Assembly: GCA_904373265.1 (NCBI GenBank)
Contig: CAJFEE010000002.1
Span: forward strand, 84,029 to 148,028
Reading direction: 5' to 3'
DNA from: Candidatus Harrysmithiimonas galli
GTDB taxonomy: Bacteria; Bacillota; Bacilli; CAJFEE01
DNA: 64,000 nucleotides
Shown here: piece by piece, positions 54,024 through 63,811 of the stretch
Numbering within the stretch: position 1 is the first letter of the stretch
Layout of the letters: every line of letters starts with the position of its first letter
Made by a program: the position numbers and the translations under genes
Notes under the pieces: generated by a model
The model's input: the letters and a program-made list of their open reading frames with translations, nothing else
Told to the model about the DNA's origin: nothing
Database searches by the model: none

Positions 54024-55475
54024 ATGCAAATTTCCACGCATTTGTCAGAAACCAAAAAAATTTTAAAAACAATGCTTCCCCTTGGAACAAGCTTTGACTT
54101 ATTAACACGCGATTTACTGTTTGGAAAAACAGAGGCATTTTTCTTTGGTATTGACGGATTTGTCAAAGACGATATCATGTTTTACATATTAAACCGACTG
54201 CAAAAGACCGAACTGCCACTGCAAAATATACAAAATTTGTCCGAATGGATACAAGCACAAATCCCGTATATTGAAGTTTCCGAAAACAAAAATATTAACG
54301 AAACCATTCAAATGGTGTTAAGTGGTATGTCCGCACTCTTAATCGACGGATTCGATACAGCCATTTTACTTGATACAAGAACATATCCGGTTCGTGGTGT
54401 TGGTGAGCCAGATATGGAGAAGGTGGCACGTGGTCCACGAGATGGATTTGTTGAAACGATTGTACTAAATACTGCACTTGTACGACGCAGAATTCGTGAT
54501 CCAAGACTGACCTTTGAAATGTTTCAAATTGGCTCACAATCTAAAACAGATATTGCCCTTGGCTATATTGGCAATATTGTTGATCAGAAACTGTTAGCAC
54601 AAATTCGAAATCAATTAAATGCCATTGATGTTCATGCGCTAAATATGGGCGCAAAAAGCTTAGAAGAATTATTGATTCGAAAGGTTTGGTACAATCCACT
54701 TCCTCAGGTTCGTTATACTGAACGCCCAGATGTTGCTGCCGCTCATTTGCTGGAGGGGTATATTTTATTATTTATTGACACAACTCCAGAAGTCATTATT
54801 TTGCCAACAACCTTTTTTCAATTCACACAAAGTGCTGAGGATTACTACCAAAATCCTGCTGTTGGCAATTACTTGCGTTTTGTACGCTTTGCTGCCATTT
54901 TCGCTTCTTTGCTTTTAACGCCAACTTGGCTGATGCTAACTGAAGCTGGAATATCATGGTCACCGTTTTTTACTGTACATGAGAAAATTGCTGTGCCGCT
55001 TGTCTTACAAATTATTTTGCTGGAACTGGGACTTGATTTATTTCGGTATGTTTCCTCTCATGCACCCAGCAATTTATCCGGAAGTCTTGGACTCATTGGT
55101 GGATTGATTATCGGTGATGTTGCTGTTCAGATCGGATGGATTACACAAGAAGTTATGTTTTATACAGCCATTACTGCACTGACAACCTTTGCAGCAAGCG
55201 CACTTGATTTCACCTATGCCATTCGGATTTTTCGCTTTGTGCTAATTGTATGTACTGGATTATTCCATATTTGGGGTTATATTCTTGGTATCATTTATAT
55301 TGTTTTAACCATTATCACCACGCCAACCATTGGAGGAAAAAAATATACTTGGCCACTTTATCCATTCGATAAATCTGCATTTTTATCCCTTGTTTTTCGG
55401 CAAGCGGTACCAAAAATCCAAGACAAAAACTATGGTCAACTGCAAAATCGGTACAACAAGCACTCCAACCACTAA
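54024..55475 (+). CDS. spoVAF: GerA-family spore membrane protein, SpoVAF-like
   Basis: A 483-residue protein with a soluble N-terminal half (1-270) and four to six membrane segments. The RYTERPDVAAAHLLEGYILL and IILPTTFF blocks and the YTWPLYPFDK end are those of the SpoVAF branch of the GerA family, which acts in spore germination beside the SpoVA channel. SpoVAF genes normally end a spoVA operon; no spoVA genes are near. AGGTG lies just ahead of the ATG at 54024; an ATG at 53943 lacks a ribosome site. A GerAA-type receptor subunit is the alternative, but no B or C subunit gene follows. Confidence 0.82.
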   Translation: MQISTHLSETKKILKTMLPLGTSFDLLTRDLLFGKTEAFFFGIDGFVKDDIMFYILNRLQKTELPLQNIQNLSEWIQAQIPYIEVSENKNINETIQMVLSGMSALLIDGFDTAILLDTRTYPVRGVGEPDMEKVARGPRDGFVETIVLNTALVRRRIRDPRLTFEMFQIGSQSKTDIALGYIGNIVDQKLLAQIRNQLNAIDVHALNMGAKSLEELLIRKVWYNPLPQVRYTERPDVAAAHLLEGYILLFIDTTPEVIILPTTFFQFTQSAEDYYQNPAVGNYLRFVRFAAIFASLLLTPTWLMLTEAGISWSPFFTVHEKIAVPLVLQIILLELGLDLFRYVSSHAPSNLSGSLGLIGGLIIGDVAVQIGWITQEVMFYTAITALTTFAASALDFTYAIRIFRFVLIVCTGLFHIWGYILGIIYIVLTIITTPTIGGKKYTWPLYPFDKSAFLSLVFRQAVPKIQDKNYGQLQNRYNKHSNH

Positions 55476-56080
55476 GGTAATCAACTTTCTTAATCAAAAA
55501 AATAAAATCACTTTTTATTAGAAAAAAATGTATTTTTTATAATCCAGAAAAATACCATGTAATATTTTTTATAAAAATTATTACAAAATAATAGCAAAAT
55601 ATTGTATCTTCTTATGTATCAATGTTTTTTGAGCAATGATTTTAAAAGTAGGCACGCGTAAACTGTAACAAAATTGATCACTTTCTATTCGTACAATAGC
55701 AGAGATATTTTGATGAACATCAACCAAAAAACAACTTACATGGCTAACAATGAGGCTACAAAAAAAACAACGTGTATCACAAAAAGAGATATACGCTGTT
55801 TTTTTATATTGTGTTGTGGTTCTATTACATAATCAAACATCGTTTTTAAAAACAGAAATAATCAATTTATCCTCTCTTAATTTTCTGTACTTACAAAGCT
55901 ACATAAAACAAAGTTTTTTTGATCTTTAATGGTGAAAAACTTGTTAAGAGTACAAAACAATTTATCTACTTGACACCCTTCATTTCTATATAAACAAAGT
56001 CAGATGGCTTTAATAAATAATGACATAACTGCTCATTTTATCATTGACAAAGACAGTCAGTACCAACAATAATCTTTTGA
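55476..56080. other. Intergenic region after spoVAF
   Basis: About 600 bases, without a supported gene. A terminator-like hairpin lies at 55771-55805; what it terminates is unclear since it is 300 bases past spoVAF. Confidence 0.4.
55771..55805 (+). terminator. Hairpin with T-run
   Basis: CGTGTATC and GATATACG pair with one G-T wobble around a nine-base loop; an A-run precedes and seven T residues follow, so it may act both ways. Confidence 0.6.
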
Positions 56081-56266
56081 TTACTTTCGCTTATCCTTTG
56101 GCTCAAAGCGAAGACAGGGATAACCAGAAGATTGAAATGCCACAAGTGAAGGCATACTTTTCGATTTGAATCCAAAAGCACGACATCCCTTTGGATTTGC
56201 ATAGTCCCAAGTAACAAAATAATGCTTACAATGCAGACAGTTTACTTTTCTTCCCAAATGACTCAT
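56081..56266 (-). CDS. Small four-Cys protein, possible zinc-binding
   Basis: A 61-residue protein with KVNCLHCKHYFVTWDYANPK, then CRAFGFKSKS and PCLRFEPKDK. The Cys-X2-Cys pair plus two single Cys could form one metal site. The conserved-looking WDYANPKGCRAFGF block resembles small Bacillales proteins of unknown function. The ATG at 56266 is chosen with AAAGG 10 bases ahead; an ATG at 56284 has a site too close to use well. Confidence 0.65.
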   Translation of the reverse strand: MSHLGRKVNCLHCKHYFVTWDYANPKGCRAFGFKSKSMPSLVAFQSSGYPCLRFEPKDKRK

Positions 56267-56291
56267 TCCTCTTTTTCCTTTCATCCCTTTT

Positions 56292-56543
56292 TCATTTTAC
56301 CAAATGTCCAAAATGCAACAAATCTGCATTTCTGATCCCAAACATCACCAAGCCAACACAGTTCATTTTCTTAATAATGCTTATCTGTTCACTGCAGCCC
56401 ATGCAGAATAATACTTGCACACCATTCATAAGAAATAGACAAAGATGCATTACACATAAATTTGGGCATGCCGTTAACTGAGCAGCTTTAGTTGAAGTGA
56501 CATACTTTGCTGCGATTCGATTTGTACAGTACGCTTCACCCAA
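56292..56543 (-). CDS. Possible Cys-rich short protein
   Basis: An 83-residue frame starting at a TTG, 25 bases ahead of the four-Cys gene. LTACPNLCVMHLCLFLMNGV, then CMGCSEQISIIKKMNCVG, has CxxxC and CxxC pairs like a zinc ribbon. No convincing ribosome site was seen, and the first 25 residues may not be coding. It is not recognised. Confidence 0.3.
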   Translation of the reverse strand: MGEAYCTNRIAAKYVTSTKAAQLTACPNLCVMHLCLFLMNGVQVLFCMGCSEQISIIKKMNCVGLVMFGIRNADLLHFGHLVK

Positions 56544-58157
56544 TATCCATTAGCAAAATAAGCAAAGTGTACATACGTGCACCGTCCACATAATCAAAAA
56601 ATTTCATGATAAGTTGGAATTAGATGGTTTTTTTATTTGAACCTGTACATATTCACATACCTTTACTTTCCGACTTCCAAGTGATCATTGATGCACCTCA
56701 TCATCGATTGCATGCGTGTAATTTCTATTGTATCACATGTACAGCCATTACTTCCGACTGAATTATAATTGGCTTGAATCAAGGGGGCAATTTATAAAAA
56801 AACAAAATATTTTTATCTTTGTTTATCGATTACACTTGTCTTCATATGCAGATCTTACGCATAAAATTGACTTGTTTTACATCCTTTCTTAAATTGCCAC
56901 ATTACAGTCTATATTAATTTTCTTTTGGCATTATTTTTCTTGTAAAAAATATGGAACGAAAATATCTCTCTATCATTTCATTAGAATAATATCATCCAAA
57001 AGTACTCACGCCCAATATGGTATAATTCAACCATATTGTAACATCCTTTGTAAAGAATATCTGTGGTACTTTCTGTATCAACACTCTGTGATGTAGTTTC
57101 TTTTTCATTCGATCCAAAGGCTACAATATCCATTTTTATATGCGCATGTTCCTTATTTCAATCCAAACTTTCACATTCAATATACGATCCTTTGCTGCCA
57201 TTACATCCAGTTGTTTTTTTGCTTGATATTACTTTTTGCAAGGATCGGCTTATCCTTCATACAGACAAAATTTTCATCTGTGATTTTTGTAGGAAATACA
57301 ATATGAAATGTACTTTCACTTCCCATTTGATTGAATAATATCTCAGCAAAAGAAATTATTGTGTTTGAATATATACTTGCATGTATTTTATAATTCCGAT
57401 TTATATATTTATTTCAACTTATAGTTCTTTTATATTCTACGGGTCGTTCGCTTTTTTCAATACCATCCCCCCAACCAAAATCATTGCAAAAATACTACTT
57501 TGACTAACCGATTCATTGCGATACACAATTATATTTTATAAAAATTTCTTGATAAAAAAATATGAAAAATAGATACAGTAAAAGCCAAAACCTGGACAAA
57601 ACATAAATACTTTAAAAAAATACAGATTTTATAATATTTTACATTCATATGCAGATCATTTTGATTTTTTACTGACACTTTTAACTTTTTAAACAACAAA
57701 AGTGATATCCATCTGATAAAATTTCAGTCAATAAAATCAAATATAACAGAAAGACATACTCCTTTATAGATCATACTATGAAAAATCCTCTTTAGTTTAA
57801 CAAATGAAAATATAATTTTTATCAATATTTGTTTACTTAGAGAAAATATCATGATACGCTTACCAATTTCATATTGGTAGAAATTTTTTGTGATGCATTC
57901 ACACCAAAACAAAGCTCAAAACAAATACAAACATTTTCTACACTAAACATCTCCTTTGTCCTCTATTTTTAATCTTTTCATATACTATAAAAATAGATGT
58001 TCTATGATCTATGTCAAAATTGGGTTATGTAAATGTCAAAATCAGGTATTTGTTCATCCAAAAAAATAAACAATCATCTATTTTCATGAAAAATTATATG
58101 AATTTTTTATGCAAATTTTTTCATTACCCGTAAAAATTTAGCAAAAAACACCCTAGG

Positions 58158-58265
58158 ATTTGAGAGATATGAAGTATAAAGTAAAATCAAAAAGATGGCA
58201 AACTAAAAAAGACCATCTACTATAGATAGTCTTTTCCTTTCTCCACATTTGCCATCCTCTCAAAT
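58158..58265. repeat. Nested inverted repeat around the yutH terminator
   Basis: ATTTGAGAG (58158-58166) pairs with CTCTCAAAT (58257-58265) and GATGGCAAA (58194-58202) with TTTGCCATC (58248-58256). The yutH terminator hairpin lies at the centre. Confidence 0.6.
58205..58235 (-). terminator. Terminator after yutH
   Basis: AAAAGAC-ATCTA and TAGAT-GTCTTTT pair with one internal mismatch around a three-base loop; on the minus strand six T residues follow. Confidence 0.75.
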
Positions 58266-58397
58266 ATATTTTCATAGTAAGATTGTCTTTATCATCTTCA
58301 AGTCTATACACCAAAAATGGCACAATTTATCATTAAAATTATATCCCTTAATAAATATTAAAATACAAGCTATTTTTTATCTTTTTTCTGAAAAAAT

Positions 58398-59399
58398 CTA
58401 TAACCAATCCACACGTGGAATCTGATATTGTGCAGGAGATAAGCGAATTGAACCAAAGAAATGGCGCAAAAAATCTTCATAATCCTCTGCATCCTCAAGC
58501 ATATACAACAAACGTTCCTCATGACTATATTTTTCCTCATCATCTTGTCGCATATAATAGTCTTCTACTGTCATAAAATAGTGAACTGGAAACAGCAACC
58601 GAGCATATAACAATCTCCAAGCAAATGCAGAAAGTGGCATCACTTGTTCATAATCATTCATCAAGTGATATATCGTTTGCTGAAAGCTTTCCTCATGAAA
58701 AAAATATTCATGGCGCACCCATTCACTCAAATCCCGGACTGGATGATCGAATATCCACTCCGTTGGAATTTTATATTGATAATCCTGCCCCCATGAATAA
58801 CGAGTAAAACGTTCAGTCGTAAAACATCCAGCATCAAAATTTCCTGGCTGTGCATCAATTTCTGTGTCAACTAAATATTGAATGGCATTTTCTGCTAGAC
58901 CCAAATAATACGGAAATGATTCAATAAACCATAAATCAAATCGTTCAACCGGATGTGTGTGTAAAATTTGATACCAATGCTGTTCCAAACGATCAATGCG
59001 ATTTTCCCATAATTTCTTCCACATTCCAATACGGTTAAAACGTCCTGGCTCTCTCTGAAACAATTTTCCAACATAATGAAAATATGCAAGTTCTGTACCA
59101 AGCGATATATTTTTATCTGCTGGTTTTGGTTCAGCCTTTGTCTCCAACAATAAAAAATTATAATCCTGAATTTCCGTTACAATACTGTCTTGTATATTTT
59201 TCTTTGGTAATGCAACATACTTAACATGATAATCATGCATAAAATGTGCACTCTGATCAATATTTTCAATATCACGCATCTCCAAATCTACCGGAACAAG
59301 AAAATATAAAAACCCTCGATCTAAAAAAGCTTCATAAGGTCCTAGCTTTAAATAATGCTCGGTATTTAGCAAATACATTTCCTGTAATGTTTCCTTCAT
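58398..59399 (-). CDS. yutH: YutH-like spore coat-associated protein
   Basis: A 333-residue protein of the CotS/YutH family, related in fold to aminoglycoside phosphotransferase-like kinases. The C-terminal WVRHEYFFHEESFQQTIYHL and LSAFAWRLLYARLLFPVHYF blocks are characteristic. The catalytic Asp/Asn of true kinases is not evident, as usual in this branch. It is expected in the mother cell during spore coat assembly. GAGGT precedes the ATG; a terminator follows. It stands alone. Confidence 0.85.
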   Translation of the reverse strand: MKETLQEMYLLNTEHYLKLGPYEAFLDRGFLYFLVPVDLEMRDIENIDQSAHFMHDYHVKYVALPKKNIQDSIVTEIQDYNFLLLETKAEPKPADKNISLGTELAYFHYVGKLFQREPGRFNRIGMWKKLWENRIDRLEQHWYQILHTHPVERFDLWFIESFPYYLGLAENAIQYLVDTEIDAQPGNFDAGCFTTERFTRYSWGQDYQYKIPTEWIFDHPVRDLSEWVRHEYFFHEESFQQTIYHLMNDYEQVMPLSAFAWRLLYARLLFPVHYFMTVEDYYMRQDDEEKYSHEERLLYMLEDAEDYEDFLRHFFGSIRLSPAQYQIPRVDWL

Positions 59400-60048
59400 T
59401 GTTTAAGACCTCACTTTACTACAAAATTCAAAAATACTTTATAATTTTTACCAGATTATAATCACCTTTACACAAGCAAAACTTGGACAAAAATGTTTCT
59501 TAATGAAAAAGTCTAATTAAAGGCAATTTCTTCTGAAATTTCCTATTGACATGACATCTATGGAAAAAACTCCAAACAAAACCAGTATTTTACAGTAATT
59601 CTCTTAGATTCCCTGAGGAAACAAGACAAATATAATAAAACTATTTCTACTATATTCTATAAATATATAAAATATTTTTATAAAAATAACAAAAATCATT
59701 TCCATCATTTGCTGTTTTTACTTATGCTATTTCATATGCCAAGCTGATAAAAATCATGCCGCCAAAAAATTGTCTGTCGGATAAAAATTTACTTTTCTCC
59801 ACTTCTTAACATCTTTTGCATATAATTGAATATAGGGGCTAAAACAAGGATAATCAAAAAAGAAATCTGTTTTAAATAATCATATATATTTTTATGTATA
59901 ATTTTTTGAAAAAATTATCACAACAAATCTAGAAAAATATGCAAAAAAAGTATTTCATTTTCTATAACATATAAAAAGCATTTTCAAAGTCCCGCAAATG
60001 GTTTTGAAAATGCTTTTTGATTTGAATTTTACTTCTCCTTATTTTCAC
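59400..60048. other. Intergenic region upstream of yutH
   Basis: About 650 AT-rich bases, no gene seen. It contains a 16-bp perfect hairpin near its right end. Confidence 0.4.
59973..60018. terminator. Bidirectional terminator
   Basis: AAAAAGCATTTTCAAA (59973-59988) and its exact complement at 60003-60018 enclose a 14-base loop; A and T runs at the ends suit both strands. On the minus strand it terminates the decayed symporter gene. Confidence 0.75.
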
Positions 60049-60690
60049 TCAACTTGCCAAATTTGTTTTACCATAGATTACCTCATCATATTTAGATTGA
60101 TCAAATTCTTTCTTACTCTTTGACATAACAATGGCTATAATACCATTTTCAATTAGATTGACAATTGCCCAAGCCCCTAACATAAAACAGTCAACCCCAA
60201 TCAATAACGCTAAACCTTCAGTCGGAATTATATTGAGTGCTAACAGAGTCGATGAAAACATGATAAGTCCGGCTCCCTTTGAAGTTAACATCAGCAAAAA
60301 AACAATGATCAATTGCTTCCAAACGGTTAAATCAATATGAAAAACTTACACCAAAAATATGGTCGCCATGGATAAATAGATTGTTGTACCATCCAAATTA
60401 AAGAAATCACCAGTTGGAATCATCAAACCAACAACTGATTTTGAACATTCCATTCTCTTCATTTTGTCCATCATTCTTGGCAATACCAATTTACTGGAGG
60501 ATATCCCCAGAACAATTAACGGCTCCTCTTTCATATGTGCCAAATATTTTAAAAGGCTAGATTTATACTATTACATATTAAGCCCTGGACAATAAAACAA
60601 ATAAAGTAACCGCTGTATAGAAAGAAAACATCCATTTTGCCAATAAAATCAGCATTTCAATTCCGGATTTTCCGATTTTAAAAAAGTGGA
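60049..60690 (-). pseudogene. Decayed dicarboxylate/amino acid:cation symporter (DctA/GltP type)
   Basis: Minus-strand fragments in different frames line up along the C-terminal half of DAACS symporters: SGIEMLILLAKWMFSFYTAV, then [20 protein letters not shown], then [20 protein letters not shown], then LLMLTSKGAGLIMFSSTLL, ending before YGKTNLAS. Frameshifts and stops separate them (at about 60345, 60545 and 60585), and conserved residues are altered (for example SKAVVGL...IPTGYSF). The N-terminal half is missing. The gene once imported C4-dicarboxylates or glutamate with sodium or protons. It cannot be functional. Confidence 0.85.
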
Positions 60691-61048
60691 TTTTTCACAA
60701 TAATATGCTCGTTTTTGATAATTTGTTTTCATTCCATTCCTTTCTCATCTTTATCTAAAGTAAAAGTTGCGAAATAAGTATAAGAAAGAGATACCCTTTC
60801 TGTATTTTTTCCTGCAAAATGCTTATTGGAAAGTATCCCAAACCCTCTTGATTTTTGTCCTCACTATGTACATCCTTGGAAAAACGATTTCTTCAAGGTT
60901 TCAAACTGGACTTCTCATTTTCTCTATGAGTAAATTTTTGAAAATATCCAAGGAACACGAAAGAAACGTTACAAGTCATAAAAGGATGCAACGGCGTTTC
61001 TTGTTTATCCAGTTTTCTTTTTCAACTTCTGCGCCATTTCCGTCATAG
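60691..61048. other. Intergenic region between two gene remnants
   Basis: About 360 bases with one 93-residue plus-strand frame that lacks a ribosome site and family similarity. Nothing else recognised. Confidence 0.35.
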
Positions 61049-61460
61049 TTGCAGCACTCTCAATTGAACTTTCATAACAGTGGTAGAAGAATCCACAAAA
61101 ATCTACGCTATACTGAAGATGAATCGATCAAAAATCATATGGTAGGTCTTATGAAAACAAGTATTCAAAAATTACAAAATGAGATGCGGGCTCTTTCGCT
61201 TGTCAAAGGCAGTAATAAAACGGGGATTCTCTTCGTAACAGCCTATCGTTTCACAACCGAAAAAATCCAAATGCCTAAAATAGAAAATCCATATCTTTAT
61301 AGCCATACTGTTCATTTATTAGAAACAGACGCAAATATAAAATATGTTTCAGAGCGCTTAGGGCACACAAGTATAAAAACAACCGCTGATACATAGCTTC
61401 ACGTCACAAAAAAATCGAGAATGACGCTTTAGAACTGTAGCAGCGGTATATAAAATAATT
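61049..61460 (+). pseudogene. Decayed tyrosine recombinase (phage/ICE integrase)
   Basis: The plus-strand frame ends in SHTVHLLETDANIKYVSERL, then GHTSIKTTADT, the C-terminal box II of phage integrases (HTHATLLLEAGANIKYV in typical members). The codon where the nucleophilic Tyr belongs (T-Y-x-H-V) is TAG at 61394-61396, and a one-base shift after LHVTKK brings in the expected IENDALEL. The conserved box II Arg is also lost and the N-terminal half is gone. It marks an old mobile element whose cargo may include the SIR2 gene that follows. Confidence 0.85.
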
Positions 61461-61502
61461 TTTGTGGGTAGTTAATTTTGAATATAACCAATAAAACGTT
61501 AA

Positions 61503-61605
61503 TACCAACGTTTACCCAACAATACTACCTTCCATTTCGAATTTAATCATTTCCTACTATAATTCAATTTAATACAATTTGTTTTATGTTGATATACCAA
61601 CGTTT
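61503..61605. repeat. Direct repeat pair beside the integrase remnant
   Basis: TACCAACGTTT occurs at 61503-61513 and at 61595-61605, about 92 bases apart; a second short tandem CGGCACAAAA pair lies near 61650-61670. Such repeats next to an integrase end are compatible with arm-type binding sites or an attachment region. Confidence 0.4.
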
Positions 61606-61824
61606 TCCAAAATATAATTTTATATTACTTAATATCATTTCAAACTCCATCGGCACAAAATCGGCACAAAAAAACAGGATCACACCTAAAAACCATTATT
61701 TTTCATGATTTTTAGGACAACCCCATATTTTACAAGTATCTAACATGAATAACGAAACAATACTTATTTAGTAATGGAACAAGTTGAACTACCGTTAGAC
61801 TAAAGCCATAGCGGATTCTTAGAT

Positions 61825-61853
61825 AGAAGGTTCTAACAAACCTTCTTTTTTTT
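61825..61853 (+). terminator. Terminator hairpin
   Basis: AGAAGGTT and AACCTTCT pair around a six-base loop and are followed by T residues. Confidence 0.7.
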
Positions 61854-61929
61854 GCGATCATGCATAAGCCATTGGATAAAACAACATTTCAGTCTTTCCA
61901 GAACCTGTAGGTACCCGTAAATTTAGCCA

Positions 61930-61979
61930 CCCGATATAAAAAAACCCAAGTCATATGGCTTGGGTTTTTTTATATCGGG
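61930..61979. terminator. 21-bp perfect hairpin
   Basis: Arms at 61930-61950 and 61959-61979 pair perfectly (starting CCCGATAT and ending ATATCGGG) around an 8-base loop. The inner CCCAAG/CTTGGG followed by T7 works as a terminator on both strands. It insulates the SIR2 gene from upstream DNA. Confidence 0.8.
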
Positions 61980-62066
61980 ATTTTATTTTTTTTTTTTGCA
62001 AGAACAGAGAAAAATTGGTATTATTTTGTCAAAATATATAAGTATATAGCGAAAGGAAGTATTATT

Positions 62067-63664
62067 TTGGGTAATTCATTAGAAAAATTAGTAGATAATA
62101 ACGAATTCCCTATAGTTTTTATTGGAGCTGGAATACCAAAAAGATTCCTTGTTGATTTCCCTAACTGGACTGATCTATTAAAAAAATTCTCCGAACTGAT
62201 TGGTGACAAAATTTCTATGGAAAATTTAATAATATAAAAGCAGACATCAAAAAAGGATATCCCGATATATCCAGTACCGATTTAACTTATTATTCAAACA
62301 TAAAAATGGGTTCATATCTTGAAGAGCAATATAATAGGGATTTTAATGACGGGAAAATATCTTTAGAAAACTTCGATACTAAAAAAGCATATGAAACGGG
62401 GACATCTCCATTTAAACAGGCAATCGCCGAAGAGTTTAAACAGTATAATACTAACTCAGAATTTATTGATGAGATAAATTCATTTAAAAATATGCTATTA
62501 AAAACTCAGATTATATTAACAACAAATTATGATACCTTTATTGAAGATAACTATAACAGTACTAGTCAGTATAAAATTACTAAATACGTCGGTCAAAAAG
62601 GTTTTTTTTGCAACACATATGGATATGCTGAATTATTTAAAATTCATGGTTCAGTCGATCTTCCAAATACCATTGTAATCACAGAGGAAGATTATAATAA
62701 TTTTGATAAAAATTCCATCCTAATTAGCTCGAAAATAATTTCTACACTAATTAATTCTCCCATAGTCTTTATTGGATACTCACTTACTGACAAAAATATA
62801 AGAAAAATAATCAACAATTTTACAAGTCAACTAGATAGTACCGAACGAAAATATTTAGAGGACAGAATCATTTTAATAGAATATAAAAAAGGAGAGTCTA
62901 CTTTAATCGAAGAAACAATAAATGATAATGATTTAGGATGTGAGCTTAAAGTAATTAAAACTGAAAACTTCAAATATGTCTTTGATACAATTGCAAAAAT
63001 AAATCAGGGTATCGCTCCGACAGAAATAAGAAAATACCAGCATATAATAAAAAAGCTTATAATAGATAAAGGTAAAGAGGGGACACTTCAAACTGTTTTA
63101 ATAGCACCTGAAGAGTTGAACTCTTTAGAAAAAGAATTACAAACCAAAAATATAGCAGTCGCACTAGGAGATGCTAAATATATATTCCAGATGCCCGACT
63201 TGATTACCTATTGCATTGACTATTTATCAGACTTTGATGAAATAAACACGAATATACGACTAAAATTTATTGCTAGCCAGGGAGCAAATGCTAGGTTACC
63301 TATTAATAAAATACTTAACGAACAAAATATAAACGAGAGTAATTTACACCCTACAGAAAAAAAGAAATTAAAACAAAAAATGGTAAAACACTCAAGCTTT
63401 AACAAGCAATATTCCTCTATAGTATCTTCTTCTGTAAAATTAAAAAACGAATGCTCAATCGAAAAAATCACAGCACTTGACGAGAAAATTGAGAACATAT
63501 ATGAAACAATCTCATATAATATAGAAAAAATAGATAGAAAACAGCTTAAAGATTTCATCTTAAGCGAGCTTTCCCAACTAAAAGATAAAGGTGAAATAAA
63601 ATTGTCAACCCAGTTCAGGAGACTTATTTTATTGTACGATATACTTGAATATAAAACAAAATAA
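62067..63664 (+). pseudogene. SIR2-domain protein (probable phage-defense NADase), frameshifted
   Basis: The TTG at 62067 (RBS GAAAGGAAG) opens a 56-residue frame with the SIR2 NAD-binding motif FIGAGIPKRF and FPNWTDLLKKF, ending at 62237. A second frame from 62207 continues KFNNIKADIKKGYPD and runs to 63664 with LTTNYDTFIEDN, the catalytic-type KIHGSVDL and FIGYSLTDKNIRK. One missing base in the A-run near 62207-62212 (GACAAAATTTC) would join them into a protein of about 530 residues. The C-terminal 230 residues have no recognised domain. SIR2 enzymes in bacterial defense deplete NAD on infection. The gene lies alone next to an integrase remnant; no partner gene is seen. Confidence 0.8.
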
Positions 63665-63811
63665 ACAAAAGAGACACCGCCGAACAACCGAAGGTCATTG
63701 CCAGTGCCTCTCTGCTAATTATAATATATGCTAAGTATATGAATTATATGCAAAAATGTCAACATATATTTATTAAATTTAGGCTACCCTCCACAGGTAG
63801 CCTTCCTTCTT

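Larger units (their letters stand above)
56544..58397. other. Long intergenic region
   Basis: About 1.85 kb. Broken coding-like frames occur on the minus strand around 57000-57220 (QLDVMAAKDRILNVKVWIEI), weakly resembling the start of Rpn-type PD-(D/E)XK nuclease/transposase proteins, with frame breaks. No complete gene. A terminator and a larger nested inverted repeat sit at its right end. Confidence 0.35.

Noticed and set aside
54024..55475. Calling this gene a GerAA germinant-receptor subunit
   Set aside because: No GerAB or GerAC gene follows, and the RYTERPDVAAAHLLEG and YTWPLYPF blocks fit SpoVAF better.
57063..57338. 91-residue plus-strand ORF
   Set aside because: Composition and position fit a shadow of degenerate minus-strand sequence; no start signal.
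60767..61048. 93-residue plus-strand ORF before the integrase remnant
   Set aside because: No ribosome site and no similarity; probably chance.
62021..62209. 62-residue minus-strand ORF
   Set aside because: It is the antisense of the SIR2 gene's first segment.
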